A stretch of 32,108 bases of DNA from Rhizobiales bacterium Ga0077556 (GCA_001464235.1 LNFH01000358.1:1-32108); one strand, 5' to 3'; counted from the first letter of the stretch, positions 8,574 through 18,060 are shown. Notes: generated by a model not told the origin, from the letters alone. Program-made: numbers and translations.

Positions 8574-10072
8574 CCCCGGTCCCCGGCGACGAGGGTCCGC
8601 AGGACGTGCTTCTGGATCTTGCCCGCCGCCGTGCGCGGGAAATCCTCGACGAGGGTGATGTGGCGGGGAACCTTGTAGCCGGCGAGGCTCGCGCGCGCAT
8701 GGGCGCGAATCTCCTCCACAGTCGCCGCCGCGCCCGGGCGCAGCAGGATGACGGCATGGCCGACCTCGCCCCAGACGGGGTCGGCGACGCCGAGGACGGC
8801 GGCCTCCAGCACGGCGGGGTGGGCGTGGAGCACGATCTCCACCTCGGCCGGATAGACGTTCTCCCCGCCCGAGATGAACATGTCCTTGATGCGGTCGACG
8901 ACGTAGTAGTAGCCGTCCGCGTCCTGCCGCCCGACGTCGCCCGAGCGCAGCCAGCCGCCGGGAGCGAAGGCCCTCGCCGTCGCCTCCGGTTGATTGAAGT
9001 AGCCCGGGGTGATGCCGGGGCCGCGGAACAGCAGCTCGCCGGCCTCGCCCGGCGCCACGTCCTCGTCGCGGAAGTCGACGATGCGCACTTCGGCGAGGAT
9101 CTGCGGCTTGCCGACCGAACCGATCTTCTCCGCGGCGTGGGCCGGGTCCATCAGGAAGAGGGTCGGCCCCGTCTCGGTCATGCCCATGCCGTTGCAGACA
9201 GTGACCCCACGGGCGGCGAAGGCACGCAGCATCGGTTCGGAGATGGGCGCGCCGCCGCAGCCCCAGTGGAGGACCGACGTGAGATCCGCCGTCCCGAAGG
9301 CGGGGTGAAGGCTCAGCGCCTGGTAGACGGCGGGAACGCCGAAGAACAGCGAGAGCTGGCCGCGATCGATGAGGTCGAAGACGGCGCCCGGCTCGAACTT
9401 CGGGATGATGCGGGAGGTGCCGCCGGCGATGAAGAGCGGCAGGGCGTGCAGGTTGATGCCGGCGGTGTGGAACAGGGGCAGGTAGTTCAGCGTGTCGTCG
9501 CCGGTGCCCATGCCCGTCGCCTGCTGGATGTTGACGGCATTGGCGAGGCACATCCCCGGCGTCTGGATCACCGCCTTGGGCCGGCCCGTCGTGCCCGAGG
9601 TGTAGAGCAGGTACCAGATGCGGTCGGTCTCCAGAGGGGGCGGTGCGCCGGGGGCGGGATCAACCGCTGAGCGCTCGTCTTCGTAGCCGGCGAAGGAGAG
9701 GATCGGCACCAGTCCTTCCAGCTCCGCCGCCAGAGGCGCCGTGGCTTCGTCCGCCAAGAGGAGACGCGCGCCGCAGTCGGCGAGGATGGGGCGGAGCTCC
9801 GCGGGGGTCAGGCGCCAGTTGAGCGGCACGAGGACGAAGCCCGCCCTGGCGCAGGCGAAGAGCAGCTCGAAGAAGGTCGTGCCGTTGTGGCAGAGGACGG
9901 CGACGCGGTCGCCGGGTTCGAGGCCGCGCGCGGAGAGGAAGGCAGCACCCCGGCCGACGCGCTCGTCCATGTCCGCGAAGGTCACCGAGCGACCGGAGAC
10001 CACCTCTTCGAAGGCGACGGCGTCGGGGCTGAGCTCGGCGCGGCGGCGGCAGAGATCGGGGATCGTCTTCAT
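8570..10072 (-). CDS. AMP-binding acyl-CoA synthetase/ligase
   Basis: 500 aa; YTSGTTGRPKAV, NGMGMTETGP, GWLRSGDVGRQDADGYYYVVDRIKDMFISGGENVYPAEVE, PRTAAGKIQKHVLR: ANL superfamily motifs. Confidence 0.95.
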   Translation of the reverse strand: MKTIPDLCRRRAELSPDAVAFEEVVSGRSVTFADMDERVGRGAAFLSARGLEPGDRVAVLCHNGTTFFELLFACARAGFVLVPLNWRLTPAELRPILADCGARLLLADEATAPLAAELEGLVPILSFAGYEDERSAVDPAPGAPPPLETDRIWYLLYTSGTTGRPKAVIQTPGMCLANAVNIQQATGMGTGDDTLNYLPLFHTAGINLHALPLFIAGGTSRIIPKFEPGAVFDLIDRGQLSLFFGVPAVYQALSLHPAFGTADLTSVLHWGCGGAPISEPMLRAFAARGVTVCNGMGMTETGPTLFLMDPAHAAEKIGSVGKPQILAEVRIVDFRDEDVAPGEAGELLFRGPGITPGYFNQPEATARAFAPGGWLRSGDVGRQDADGYYYVVDRIKDMFISGGENVYPAEVEIVLHAHPAVLEAAVLGVADPVWGEVGHAVILLRPGAAATVEEIRAHARASLAGYKVPRHITLVEDFPRTAAGKIQKHVLRTLVAGDRG

Positions 10073-10104
10073 CGGTGACCTCGCGCGGCGGGCCGGCGGC
10101 TGTG

Positions 10105-10737
10105 TCAGGCCTTGGCGCGCCTCGCGGCGCGCGGGCCGATGCCGTGGGCGACGAAATCGTAGGCGGCTTCCGCCGCCGCATCGAGTGGGCCGTCCTGGTC
10201 ATAGATGGCGTAGCGCCGGCCGACCATGTCGGTGACGCCCATGAGGGCCCAGGCGCGCACCTCGGCGTGTCCCGGTGCGATTTCGCCGCGGGATTCGGCC
10301 TCCTCGAGCCCGACGCGATAGCCGGCGGCAAATTCCTCGTAATAGGCGCGGTGGATGGCCGGATCGACGAACTGGGATTCGGCGACGACCCGGTAGAGGT
10401 TGGGGTTGTCGCGGACGAACTGCAGGAAGGCGCGGATGCCCAGGCGCTCGGCCTGCATCCGGTCTCCCGCGCCGGCGGTGGCGAGGGTCAGGTGATGGCG
10501 AAGGCGCCGGCCCATGCGCAGGACGAGCTCGCGCAGCACCTCCTCCTTGGAGCGGAAGTAGAGGTAGAACGTCCCTTGCGCGACCGCGGCCTCCGCCGTG
10601 ATCGTGGCGATGGAGGCGTCGGAGAAACCGCGGGCGCCGATCTCGCGCTCGGCGGCGTCGAGGATCTTCTGCCGCGTGCGTTCGCCGCGCTGGGTTTTGG
10701 GCGCCGGCAGGGGCCCTGCCGGATGGAGGTTGCTCAT
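10105..10737 (-). CDS. TetR family transcriptional regulator
   Basis: RTRQKILDAAEREIGARGFSDASIATITAEAAVAQGTFYLYFRSKEEVLRELV: TetR HTH. The ORF extends to 10848; ATG 10737 (MSNLHPAG) is a plausible start, exact start uncertain. Confidence 0.9.
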   Translation of the reverse strand: MSNLHPAGPLPAPKTQRGERTRQKILDAAEREIGARGFSDASIATITAEAAVAQGTFYLYFRSKEEVLRELVLRMGRRLRHHLTLATAGAGDRMQAERLGIRAFLQFVRDNPNLYRVVAESQFVDPAIHRAYYEEFAAGYRVGLEEAESRGEIAPGHAEVRAWALMGVTDMVGRRYAIYDQDGPLDAAAEAAYDFVAHGIGPRAARRAKA

Positions 10738-10837
10738 GGCCTGTCCGTGGCGTTTTCCCGTCATCGGCCCGTCGCCACCCGGCTTCAGACCGCTTCCCGC
10801 TTGACGCGTTTGTGGGACGAAGCTAGCGTCACATGAA

Positions 10838-10855
10838 ACATGACTCAAGTGTCAG
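10838..10855. promoter_or_regulatory. Candidate TetR operator dyad (TGACTC-AA-GTGTCA core)
   Basis: TGACTCAAGTGTCA in the divergent region between the tetR gene and the transporter operon; symmetric except for one base pair and the centre. Confidence 0.4.
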
Positions 10856-10883
10856 TTTGAGAATATGGATCAGGGAGGATCCC

Positions 10884-12098
10884 ATGCTGAGGAAAACGCT
10901 GGCGGTGGCCGCCGCCTCGCTCGCAATGGCCGTGACGTCCTTCGCCGGCAGCGTCGCCGCGCAGACGCGGGACGTGAAGATCTGCCTCATCGCCGGCCGC
11001 ACCGGCCCGCTGGAAGCCTATGCGAAGCAGACCGAGGTCGGCTTCATGATGGGCCTCGAATATCTGACGCGCGGCACCAACACGGTCGCCGGCATGCGCA
11101 TCCAGGTCCTCGTCAAGGATGACCAGCTGCGCCCCGATCGCGGCAAGGCGCTGCTGGAGGAATGCTACAACGACGACGGCGCGGCGCTCGCCGTCGGCAC
11201 GACCGGCTCGCCGGTCGCGCTCGCCATGCTGCCCGTCGCGGAAGAGGCCAAGAAGATCCTCATCGTCGAGCCGGCGGTGGCGGACTCGATCACCGGCCCG
11301 CGCTGGAACCGCTACATCTTCCGCACCGGCCGCTCGTCCTACCAGGACGCGCTGGCGGCCGCCGCCTCGATCCCCGAGAACGAGGACGTGTTCATCGGCA
11401 TGATGGGTCTCGACACCGCCTTCGGGCGTGACGGCGTCGCCGCCTACAAGGCGGCGCTCGCCGCCATCCGGCCGCGCGCCCGCATCGTCGCGGAGGAGTT
11501 CGCCGCCGGCAACACCGCCGACTTCACCCCCTTCGCCGAGCGCCTGTTCGCCGCGCTGAAGGACCGTCCCGGCAAGCGCATCATCGGCTTCATCTGGGCC
11601 GGCGCGCATCCGATGGCGAAGTTCGTCGACATGAAGCCGGAGCGCTTCAACATCGCTCTCGCCCCCGGCGGCAACATCCTTCCCGCCATGAACGCCTGGA
11701 AGGCCTTCGCCGGCACCGAGGGCGGCATCTACTACTACTACGACTTCCCCCGGAACCCGCTGAACGACTGGCTGAAGGCCGAGTACCAGAAGCGCCACAA
11801 CGCGCCACCGGACTTCTTCGTGGCGGGCGGCTTCGCCGCGGCGGCCGCCGTGGTGGCCGCGCTCGAGAAGGCCGGGTCGACCGATACCGAGAAGCTGATC
11901 GCCGCCATGGCCGGCATGACCTTCCAGACGCCGAAGGGACCGATGACCTTTCGCGCCGAGGATCATCAGGCGCTGCAGGAGATGTATCATTTCCGCATCC
12001 GCCCCAACGGCCGCGACAACGACATGCTCGACCTGGTGCGGACCATCCCCGCCTCCGAGATGCCGCTGCCGATCACCAACGGCCGTCGCACCAACTGA
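10884..12098 (+). CDS. ABC transporter substrate-binding protein, branched-chain amino acid/LIV-I (HAAT) type
   Basis: MLRKTLAVAAASLAMAVTSFAGSVAAQ signal peptide, VKICLIAGRTGPLEAYAKQTEVGFMMGLEYL..., preceded by AGGGAGGAT ribosome-binding site. Confidence 0.93.
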   Translation: MLRKTLAVAAASLAMAVTSFAGSVAAQTRDVKICLIAGRTGPLEAYAKQTEVGFMMGLEYLTRGTNTVAGMRIQVLVKDDQLRPDRGKALLEECYNDDGAALAVGTTGSPVALAMLPVAEEAKKILIVEPAVADSITGPRWNRYIFRTGRSSYQDALAAAASIPENEDVFIGMMGLDTAFGRDGVAAYKAALAAIRPRARIVAEEFAAGNTADFTPFAERLFAALKDRPGKRIIGFIWAGAHPMAKFVDMKPERFNIALAPGGNILPAMNAWKAFAGTEGGIYYYYDFPRNPLNDWLKAEYQKRHNAPPDFFVAGGFAAAAAVVAALEKAGSTDTEKLIAAMAGMTFQTPKGPMTFRAEDHQALQEMYHFRIRPNGRDNDMLDLVRTIPASEMPLPITNGRRTN

Positions 12099-12250
12099 CG
12101 CGCACAGGGCCGCGGCCGGGGACATCTCCGGCCGCGTCCTTCTTCGGTCCCGGCGCATGGCGCTATCGGTCGCGAGCCTCGAGGGACGCCCCCCGTCGTG
12201 CCGCGCCCCTCGGTTGATCTCTTCCGCCCGCCAACAAAGCCACATCGCCC

Positions 12251-13027
12251 ATGCCGCCCGTCCTCGAAACCCGCGACCTGACCATCCGCTTCGGCGGCCA
12301 CGTCGCCGTCGACGGCGTGTCCTGCGCCTTCCATGCGGGGACGCTGACCGCCATCGTCGGGCCGAACGGGGCCGGCAAGACCACCTATTTCAACCTGATG
12401 TCCGGCCAGCTCGCCGCGACCTCGGGCCAGACGCTGCTCGACGGCGAGGACATCTCTGCCCTCGGCGCGGCCGGGCGGGCGCAGCGCGGCATCGGCCGGG
12501 CCTTCCAGATCACCAACCTCTTCCCGAACCTGACGGTGGGGGAGAACGTGCGCCTCGCCGCGCAGGCGCGCGGGCGCGCGAAGGCGAGCCTCCTCTCCCT
12601 GTGGTCGAGCCACCGCGACTGGATCGCCAAGGCCGACCACTATCTCGAGGAGGTGAACCTCTCCGGCGTGCGCGACACGCTCGCCGCCGCCCTGCCGCAC
12701 GGCGACAAGCGCAAGCTGGAGGTGGCGATCATGATGGCGCTGGAGCCGCAGGTCTTCATGTTCGACGAGCCGACCGCCGGCATGAGCGTGGACGAGGTGC
12801 CCGTCATCCTCGACCTCATCCGCAAGCTGAAGGCGGACGGGACCAAGACCATCCTTCTGGTGGAGCACAAGATGGACGTCGTCCGCTCCCTCGCCGACCG
12901 CATCGTGGTGCTGCACAACGGCCGGCTGGTCGCCGACGGCGAACCGGCCGCGGTCATCGCCTCGCCGGTGGTCCAGGAGGCCTATCTCGGCCAGGCGCCG
13001 AAGGCGGCGGAGGCGACCCATGGCTGA
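12251..13027 (+). CDS. ABC transporter ATP-binding protein (LivG-like)
   Basis: GPNGAGKTTYFNLMSGQL (Walker A), FDEPTAGMSVDEV (Walker B), GIGRAFQITNLFPNLTVGENVRLA. Confidence 0.95.
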   Translation: MPPVLETRDLTIRFGGHVAVDGVSCAFHAGTLTAIVGPNGAGKTTYFNLMSGQLAATSGQTLLDGEDISALGAAGRAQRGIGRAFQITNLFPNLTVGENVRLAAQARGRAKASLLSLWSSHRDWIAKADHYLEEVNLSGVRDTLAAALPHGDKRKLEVAIMMALEPQVFMFDEPTAGMSVDEVPVILDLIRKLKADGTKTILLVEHKMDVVRSLADRIVVLHNGRLVADGEPAAVIASPVVQEAYLGQAPKAAEATHG

Positions 13028-13742
13028 GCCGCTGCTGACCCTCGAGGGCGTCCACACCCATATCGGTCAGTACCACATCCTGCAGGGCGTCGATCTCGTC
13101 CTGCCGAAGGGCGGCATGACCGTGCTGCTCGGGCGCAACGGCGCCGGCAAGACGACGACCCTGCGCACCATTATGGGCCTGTGGAAGCCGTCACGCGGCA
13201 CGGTGACCTTCGAGGGCCGTCCCATCGGCGGGCTGCCGACCCCGGACATCGCGCAGGCGGGCATCGCCTATGTGCCGGAGACCATGGCGGTCTTCGCCGA
13301 CCTGACGGTGGCGGAGAACATGGTGCTGGCGGCGCGGTCCGGCCCCGTCGATCCGGCGCGGCTCGACTGGATCTTCGGCCTGTTCCCGGCGCTGAAGAAG
13401 TTCTGGCAGTTCCCCGCCGGCGTCCTCTCCGGCGGGCAGAAGCAGATGCTGGCCATCGCCCGCGCCATCGCCGAGCCGCGCACCCTCATCCTCATCGACG
13501 AGCCGACCAAGGGCATCGCGCCCGCCATCATCGAGGCGATGATCACGGCCTTCGCCGAACTGAAGCGCGAGACCACGATCCTGCTGGTGGAGCAGAACTT
13601 CCGCTTCGCCGCGAGCCTCGGCGACCATGTGGCGGTGATGGACGACGGGCGCATCGTCCACCGCGGCGCCATGGCCGATCTCGCCCGCGACGAGGCCCTG
13701 CAGCAGCGGCTGCTGGGACTCTCCCTCGACACGCATCAGTGA
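13020..13742 (+). CDS. ABC transporter ATP-binding protein (LivF-like)
   Basis: GRNGAGKTTTLRTIMGL, LSGGQKQMLAIARAIAEPRTLILIDEPTKGIAPAI; overlaps livG-like by 8 nt. Confidence 0.96.
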   Translation: MAEPLLTLEGVHTHIGQYHILQGVDLVLPKGGMTVLLGRNGAGKTTTLRTIMGLWKPSRGTVTFEGRPIGGLPTPDIAQAGIAYVPETMAVFADLTVAENMVLAARSGPVDPARLDWIFGLFPALKKFWQFPAGVLSGGQKQMLAIARAIAEPRTLILIDEPTKGIAPAIIEAMITAFAELKRETTILLVEQNFRFAASLGDHVAVMDDGRIVHRGAMADLARDEALQQRLLGLSLDTHQ

Positions 13743-13749
13743 GGCCTCC

Positions 13750-14772
13750 ATGACCGCCGCACCCGCCCCGGCCTCCCCCTCCGACACGCTTCCGGCCATC
13801 CGGCACGATTACCTTCCGATCCTGCTGCCGGTGGCGCTCTCCGCCCTGGCGCTGCCCTTCGTCGGCAATCCCACGACCTGGGTGACGCTCACCGTGGCGG
13901 CGCTCGCCATGGGCATGATGATCTTCGTCATCGCCTCGGGCCTCACCCTCGTCTTCGGCCTGATGGACGTGCTGAACTTCGGCCACGGCGCCTTCATCGC
14001 GGTGGGCGCCTACATCGCCCTTTCCGTCCTGGCGCTGCTGTCGGGCTGGGTGCAGGCGGATTCGCTCCTCTGGAACCTCATGGCACTGGGGCTCGCCGTC
14101 ACCGTGGCGATGGTCGGCACCGGTCTCCTCGGCCTCGCCTTCGAGCGGGTGATCGTCCGGCCGGTCTACGGCCAGCACCTCAAGCAGATCCTCATCACCA
14201 TGGGCGGGCTCATCGTCGCCGAGCAGCTCATCCACGTGATCTGGGGTGGCGACCAGAAGGCCATGGCACTGCCGGCGGCGCTGCGCGGCGCGGTGGTCAT
14301 CGGCGAGGTCGCCATCGAGCGCTTCCGAATCCTGACCGTCGCGGTCGGCCTCGTCGTCTTCGCCGCCATGCTGATCGTCCTCAACCGGACCCGCATCGGC
14401 CTGCTCATCCGCGCCGGGGTCGAGAATGCCGAGATGGTCGAGGCGCTCGGCTACCGTATCCGCCGACTCTTCGTCGGCGTCTTCGCCGTGGGGTCGGCGC
14501 TCGCCGGCCTCGGCGGCGTGCTCTGGGCGCTCTATCGCGAGACGCTCACCGCGGCGATCGGCGGCGACGTGATGGTGCTGGTCTTCATCGTCATCATCAT
14601 CGGCGGGCTCGGCTCGGTGGGCGGCTGCTTCATCGGCGCCATCCTGGTGGCGATGATGGCGAACTACACCGCCTTCCTGCTGCCGAAGGTGGCGCTCGCC
14701 TCCAACATTCTCCTGATGGTGGCGATCCTGATGTGGCGGCCGCAGGGCCTCTATCCCGTGGCGAAGAGGTGA
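13750..14772 (+). CDS. Branched-chain-type ABC transporter permease (LivH-like)
   Basis: Multi-TM; GLTLVFGLMDVLNFGHGAFIAVGAY is the LivH signature; GGLGSVGGCFIGAILV. Confidence 0.95.
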   Translation: MTAAPAPASPSDTLPAIRHDYLPILLPVALSALALPFVGNPTTWVTLTVAALAMGMMIFVIASGLTLVFGLMDVLNFGHGAFIAVGAYIALSVLALLSGWVQADSLLWNLMALGLAVTVAMVGTGLLGLAFERVIVRPVYGQHLKQILITMGGLIVAEQLIHVIWGGDQKAMALPAALRGAVVIGEVAIERFRILTVAVGLVVFAAMLIVLNRTRIGLLIRAGVENAEMVEALGYRIRRLFVGVFAVGSALAGLGGVLWALYRETLTAAIGGDVMVLVFIVIIIGGLGSVGGCFIGAILVAMMANYTAFLLPKVALASNILLMVAILMWRPQGLYPVAKR

Positions 14773-14777
14773 GGTCG

Positions 14778-15839
14778 ATGCTGAACACGCTCCTGTCCGG
14801 CGACTATCCGCGCAGCCGCATCCTCACCGGCGTCCTCCTCGCCATCGTCCTCGGCCTCGCCTTCGCGCCCTTCCTGTTCTCGGGGGCGGCGGCCATCAAC
14901 ACGGCCGCGAAGGTCTGCATCTTCATCGTCCTCGTGGCGAGCTACGACCTGCTGCTGGGCTATACCGGGATCGTCTCCTTCGCCCACACGATGTTCTTCG
15001 GCATCGGCGGCTACGGGGTCGGCCTCGGCCTCTACGCCTTCGGGGCGAGCTGGGGCGTCCTCGCCCTCGGCATCCTCCTCGCCCTTCTGGTCGGCGTGGT
15101 GCTCGCCTTCCTCATCGGGCTCCTGTCGCTGCGCGTGCGGGCGATCTTCTACGCCATGATCACGCTCGCGGTGGCCTCCGCCTTCCTCATCCTCGCGACC
15201 CAGTTCTCCGAATATACGGGCGGCGAGGACGGCCGCTCCTTCTCGGTGCCGCAGGTGCTGCGGCCGGGCTACCGGCTCCTGGACCAGCCGGTCTTCGGCA
15301 CGGTGATCAACGGCCGCGTGCTCGCCTATTACCTGGTCTTCGCCATGGCGGTGACGCTGTTCCTGCTGGCCCTCAGGGTGGTCAACTCGCCCTTCGGCCG
15401 GGTGCTCCAGGCGATCCGCGAGAACGACATGCGCGCCGAGGCGCTCGGCTATCGCGTGGTCTACTACCGCACCGTCGCCAATTGCCTCGCCGCCGGCATG
15501 GCCGTGCTCGCGGGCGCCATGAGTGCGATCTGGCTGCGCTATACCGGCCCCGACACGACGCTCTCCTTCGCCATCATGCTCGACATCCTGCTGATGGTGG
15601 TGATCGGCGGCATGGGCACGCTCTATGGCGCGGTGGTGGGGGCGACCCTGTTCATCGTGGCGCAGAACTACCTCCAGAAGCTGATGGGCACCGCCTCCGC
15701 CGCGACCGAGGGCCTGCCGCTGCTGCCGAAGCTGCTGCATCCCGACCGCTGGCTGCTGCTGCTCGGAATCCTCTTCGTGCTCAGCGTCTATTTCTTCCCG
15801 ACGGGGATCGTCGGACGGCTCCGCGGCAAGTCTGGCTGA
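14778..15839 (+). CDS. Branched-chain-type ABC transporter permease (LivM-like)
   Basis: Multi-TM; LLLGYTGIVSFAHTMFFGIGGYGVGL, AIRENDMRAEALGYRVVYYR, GGMGTLYGAVVGA: LivM signature. ATG 14778. Confidence 0.95.
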   Translation: MLNTLLSGDYPRSRILTGVLLAIVLGLAFAPFLFSGAAAINTAAKVCIFIVLVASYDLLLGYTGIVSFAHTMFFGIGGYGVGLGLYAFGASWGVLALGILLALLVGVVLAFLIGLLSLRVRAIFYAMITLAVASAFLILATQFSEYTGGEDGRSFSVPQVLRPGYRLLDQPVFGTVINGRVLAYYLVFAMAVTLFLLALRVVNSPFGRVLQAIRENDMRAEALGYRVVYYRTVANCLAAGMAVLAGAMSAIWLRYTGPDTTLSFAIMLDILLMVVIGGMGTLYGAVVGATLFIVAQNYLQKLMGTASAATEGLPLLPKLLHPDRWLLLLGILFVLSVYFFPTGIVGRLRGKSG

Positions 15840-15928
15840 TCCGTCGCAGCCGGCTCCGCAGCGGGCCGGGAACCAGAGGCCGCCACGCGGGTTTTCCGGG
15901 CATCGCATTTCCAAGGAGGATCGTGGCG

Positions 15929-16138
15929 ATGAACTGGGACCGCGTCGAAGGCAACTGGAAGCAGCTCAAGGGCAACATCAAGGAGCAGTGGGGCAAGCTG
16001 ACGGACGACGACCTCGACGTCATCGCCGGCCGCCGCGACCAGCTCGAGGGCAAGCTCCAGGAGCGCTACGGCTACGCCAAGGACCAGGCGAGCAGCGAGA
16101 TCGACACCTGGTACAACAGCCGCAACTGGCTGCCCTGA
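15929..16138 (+). CDS. CsbD family stress protein
   Basis: MNWDRVEGNWKQLKGNIKEQWGKLTDDDLDVIAGRRDQLEGKLQERYGYAKDQASSEIDTWYNSRNWLP; canonical CsbD; RBS AAGGAGG upstream. Confidence 0.96.
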   Translation: MNWDRVEGNWKQLKGNIKEQWGKLTDDDLDVIAGRRDQLEGKLQERYGYAKDQASSEIDTWYNSRNWLP

Positions 16139-16191
16139 TCCCTCCCGACCGAGAAGTAGGCCTCTGGTCCACGTCCGTGGCAGGAGCGTCC

Positions 16192-16222
16192 AAGCCCGTC
16201 AGGCTCGCCTGGCGGGCTTTTC
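16192..16222 (+). terminator. Rho-independent terminator after csbD-like gene
   Basis: AAGCCCGtCAGGctcgCCTGgCGGGCTTTT stem-loop followed by T tract. Confidence 0.8.
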
Positions 16223-16337
16223 GCATTTCACGACCAGGGTTTGTTAATCAACCGGTCCTATGACACCACATCGGACTTGACGCGCGGCTGATAAATGATA
16301 AATATCCAAAATCATCAGTCGTAATTCAAAAGGTATC

Positions 16338-16940
16338 ATGACCAACCGGGCCCGCTTCACCGCCGACGAGACGCGCGAGCGCATCCTGGCTGTCGCCGAG
16401 GAGCACTTCCGGCGCGTCGGCTATGCCAAGACGGCGATTGCGGACCTCGCGGGCGAGCTCGGCATGAGCCCGGCGAACGTCTACCGGTTCTTCCCCTCCA
16501 AGTCGGCCATCTGCGAGGAGATTGCCCGGCGGCTGCTGGACACCTGCAACGAGGTGCTCAGGGAGATCGCGAGTGAGCGCAGCGTTCCGGCCGAGGAGCG
16601 TCTCACGCGGATGACCATGACGCTGCACCAGTTCAACAAGTCCCAGTTCTTCGACGAGCGCCGGCTCTACGACATGGTGGAAGCCGCCATGACCGAGAAC
16701 TGGCACGTGGTCAAAGCGCATCTCGAGACCCTCGTCGCCCTCTTCGCCGAGGTGATCCGCGACGGCATGGCGGCCGGCGTCTTCGTCGTCCGGGATCCGG
16801 TCGAGGCCGCGCTCTCCTTCAAGCAGTGCCACGCCAGCGTTTTTCATCCGACCCTGATCGCCCATTGCGCACTCGACAGCGACCTCGACGCACAGACGAG
16901 CCGCCTGACCCAGTTCGCCATCCGCGCCCTGAAAGCCTGA
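16338..16940 (+). CDS. TetR/AcrR family transcriptional regulator
   Basis: ADETRERILAVAEEHFRRVGYAKTAIADLAGELGMSPANVYRFFPSKSAICEEIARRLL; first gene of an efflux operon. Confidence 0.94.
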   Translation: MTNRARFTADETRERILAVAEEHFRRVGYAKTAIADLAGELGMSPANVYRFFPSKSAICEEIARRLLDTCNEVLREIASERSVPAEERLTRMTMTLHQFNKSQFFDERRLYDMVEAAMTENWHVVKAHLETLVALFAEVIRDGMAAGVFVVRDPVEAALSFKQCHASVFHPTLIAHCALDSDLDAQTSRLTQFAIRALKA

Positions 16941-16950
16941 GGACCACGTC

Positions 16951-18060
16951 ATGTCCATCGCTACCGGCTCTCGCCTCTTTCCCGCCCTGGCCAGCGGCCT
17001 GATCGCCCTGGCGCTCGCCGCTTGCACCGACGGCAACGCCCGCACCGACGCCAAGCCCGAGGATGCGGCTCCGCGCGCCGTCCGCGCCGAGACGGTGGTG
17101 TTCAAGCCGCGGGTGCGCGAGCGCAGCTTCGTCGGCACGGTACGGCCGCGCATCGAGAGCGATCTCAGCTTCCGGGTGAACGGCAAGGTGTCGGAGCGTC
17201 TGGTCCAGCAGGGCCAGCGTGTCGTGCAGGGCCAGCCCCTCGCCCGGCTCGACGCGATCGACCTCAACCTGCAGATGCAGCAGTCGGTGGCCGAACTCCA
17301 GGCGGCGGAGGTCAACCTCGCCGCGTCGGTCGCCCAGGACAAGCGGACCCAGGACCTGCGCGCCGCCGGCTGGGCGACCCAGGCCACCCTCGACACCCAG
17401 CTCGCCAAGACCGCGGACGCCCGCAGCCGCGTCGACCGCGCCAAGCGTGCCCTCGACCTCGCCGCCAACCAGCTCGCCTATGCGACGCTGGTCGCCGACA
17501 GCGACGGCATCGTCACCGCCACTCTGGTCGAGCCCGGCCAGGTGGTGCTGTCGGGCACGGCCATCGTGCGTCTGGCCCGCTCCGGCGAGCGCGAGGCCGT
17601 GGTGGCCATTCCCGAGGCGCTGATGGAAGACGTGCGGCGGTCCACGTCCGCCCGGGTCTCCCTGTGGTCGAACGCCGAGAAGACCTATCCCGCCACCCTG
17701 CGCGAACTCGCCGCTTCGGCCGATGTCGCAACCCGGACCTTCCAGGCCCGATACACCATTCAGGACGCCGACGACGGCGTGGTCATCGGTATGACCGCGA
17801 CCGTCACGGCTGGCGAGCCCGCGTCCGCCCGCGTGGCTCGCCTCCCCATCTCCGCGCTCTACTCGGAAGGGCGCGGCACCTCGGTCTTCGTCGTCGACGA
17901 GGCCTCCGGCAAGCTGACGCTGAAGCCGGTGACCGTCGCCGGCTACGACGGCCGCGACGTGCTCATCTCCGAGGGCATCTCGGACGGCGAGAAGGTCGTG
18001 ACGCTCGGCGTGCACAAGCTCGATGCGAGCCAGCGCGTGCGCATCGTCGACGGCCGCTGA
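16951..18060 (+). CDS. RND efflux periplasmic adaptor (MFP) subunit, likely lipoprotein
   Basis: ALALAACTDGN lipobox; SFVGTVRPRIESDLSFRVNGKVSERLVQQGQRVVQGQPLARLD; barrel/hairpin architecture. Confidence 0.93.
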   Translation: MSIATGSRLFPALASGLIALALAACTDGNARTDAKPEDAAPRAVRAETVVFKPRVRERSFVGTVRPRIESDLSFRVNGKVSERLVQQGQRVVQGQPLARLDAIDLNLQMQQSVAELQAAEVNLAASVAQDKRTQDLRAAGWATQATLDTQLAKTADARSRVDRAKRALDLAANQLAYATLVADSDGIVTATLVEPGQVVLSGTAIVRLARSGEREAVVAIPEALMEDVRRSTSARVSLWSNAEKTYPATLRELAASADVATRTFQARYTIQDADDGVVIGMTATVTAGEPASARVARLPISALYSEGRGTSVFVVDEASGKLTLKPVTVAGYDGRDVLISEGISDGEKVVTLGVHKLDASQRVRIVDGR

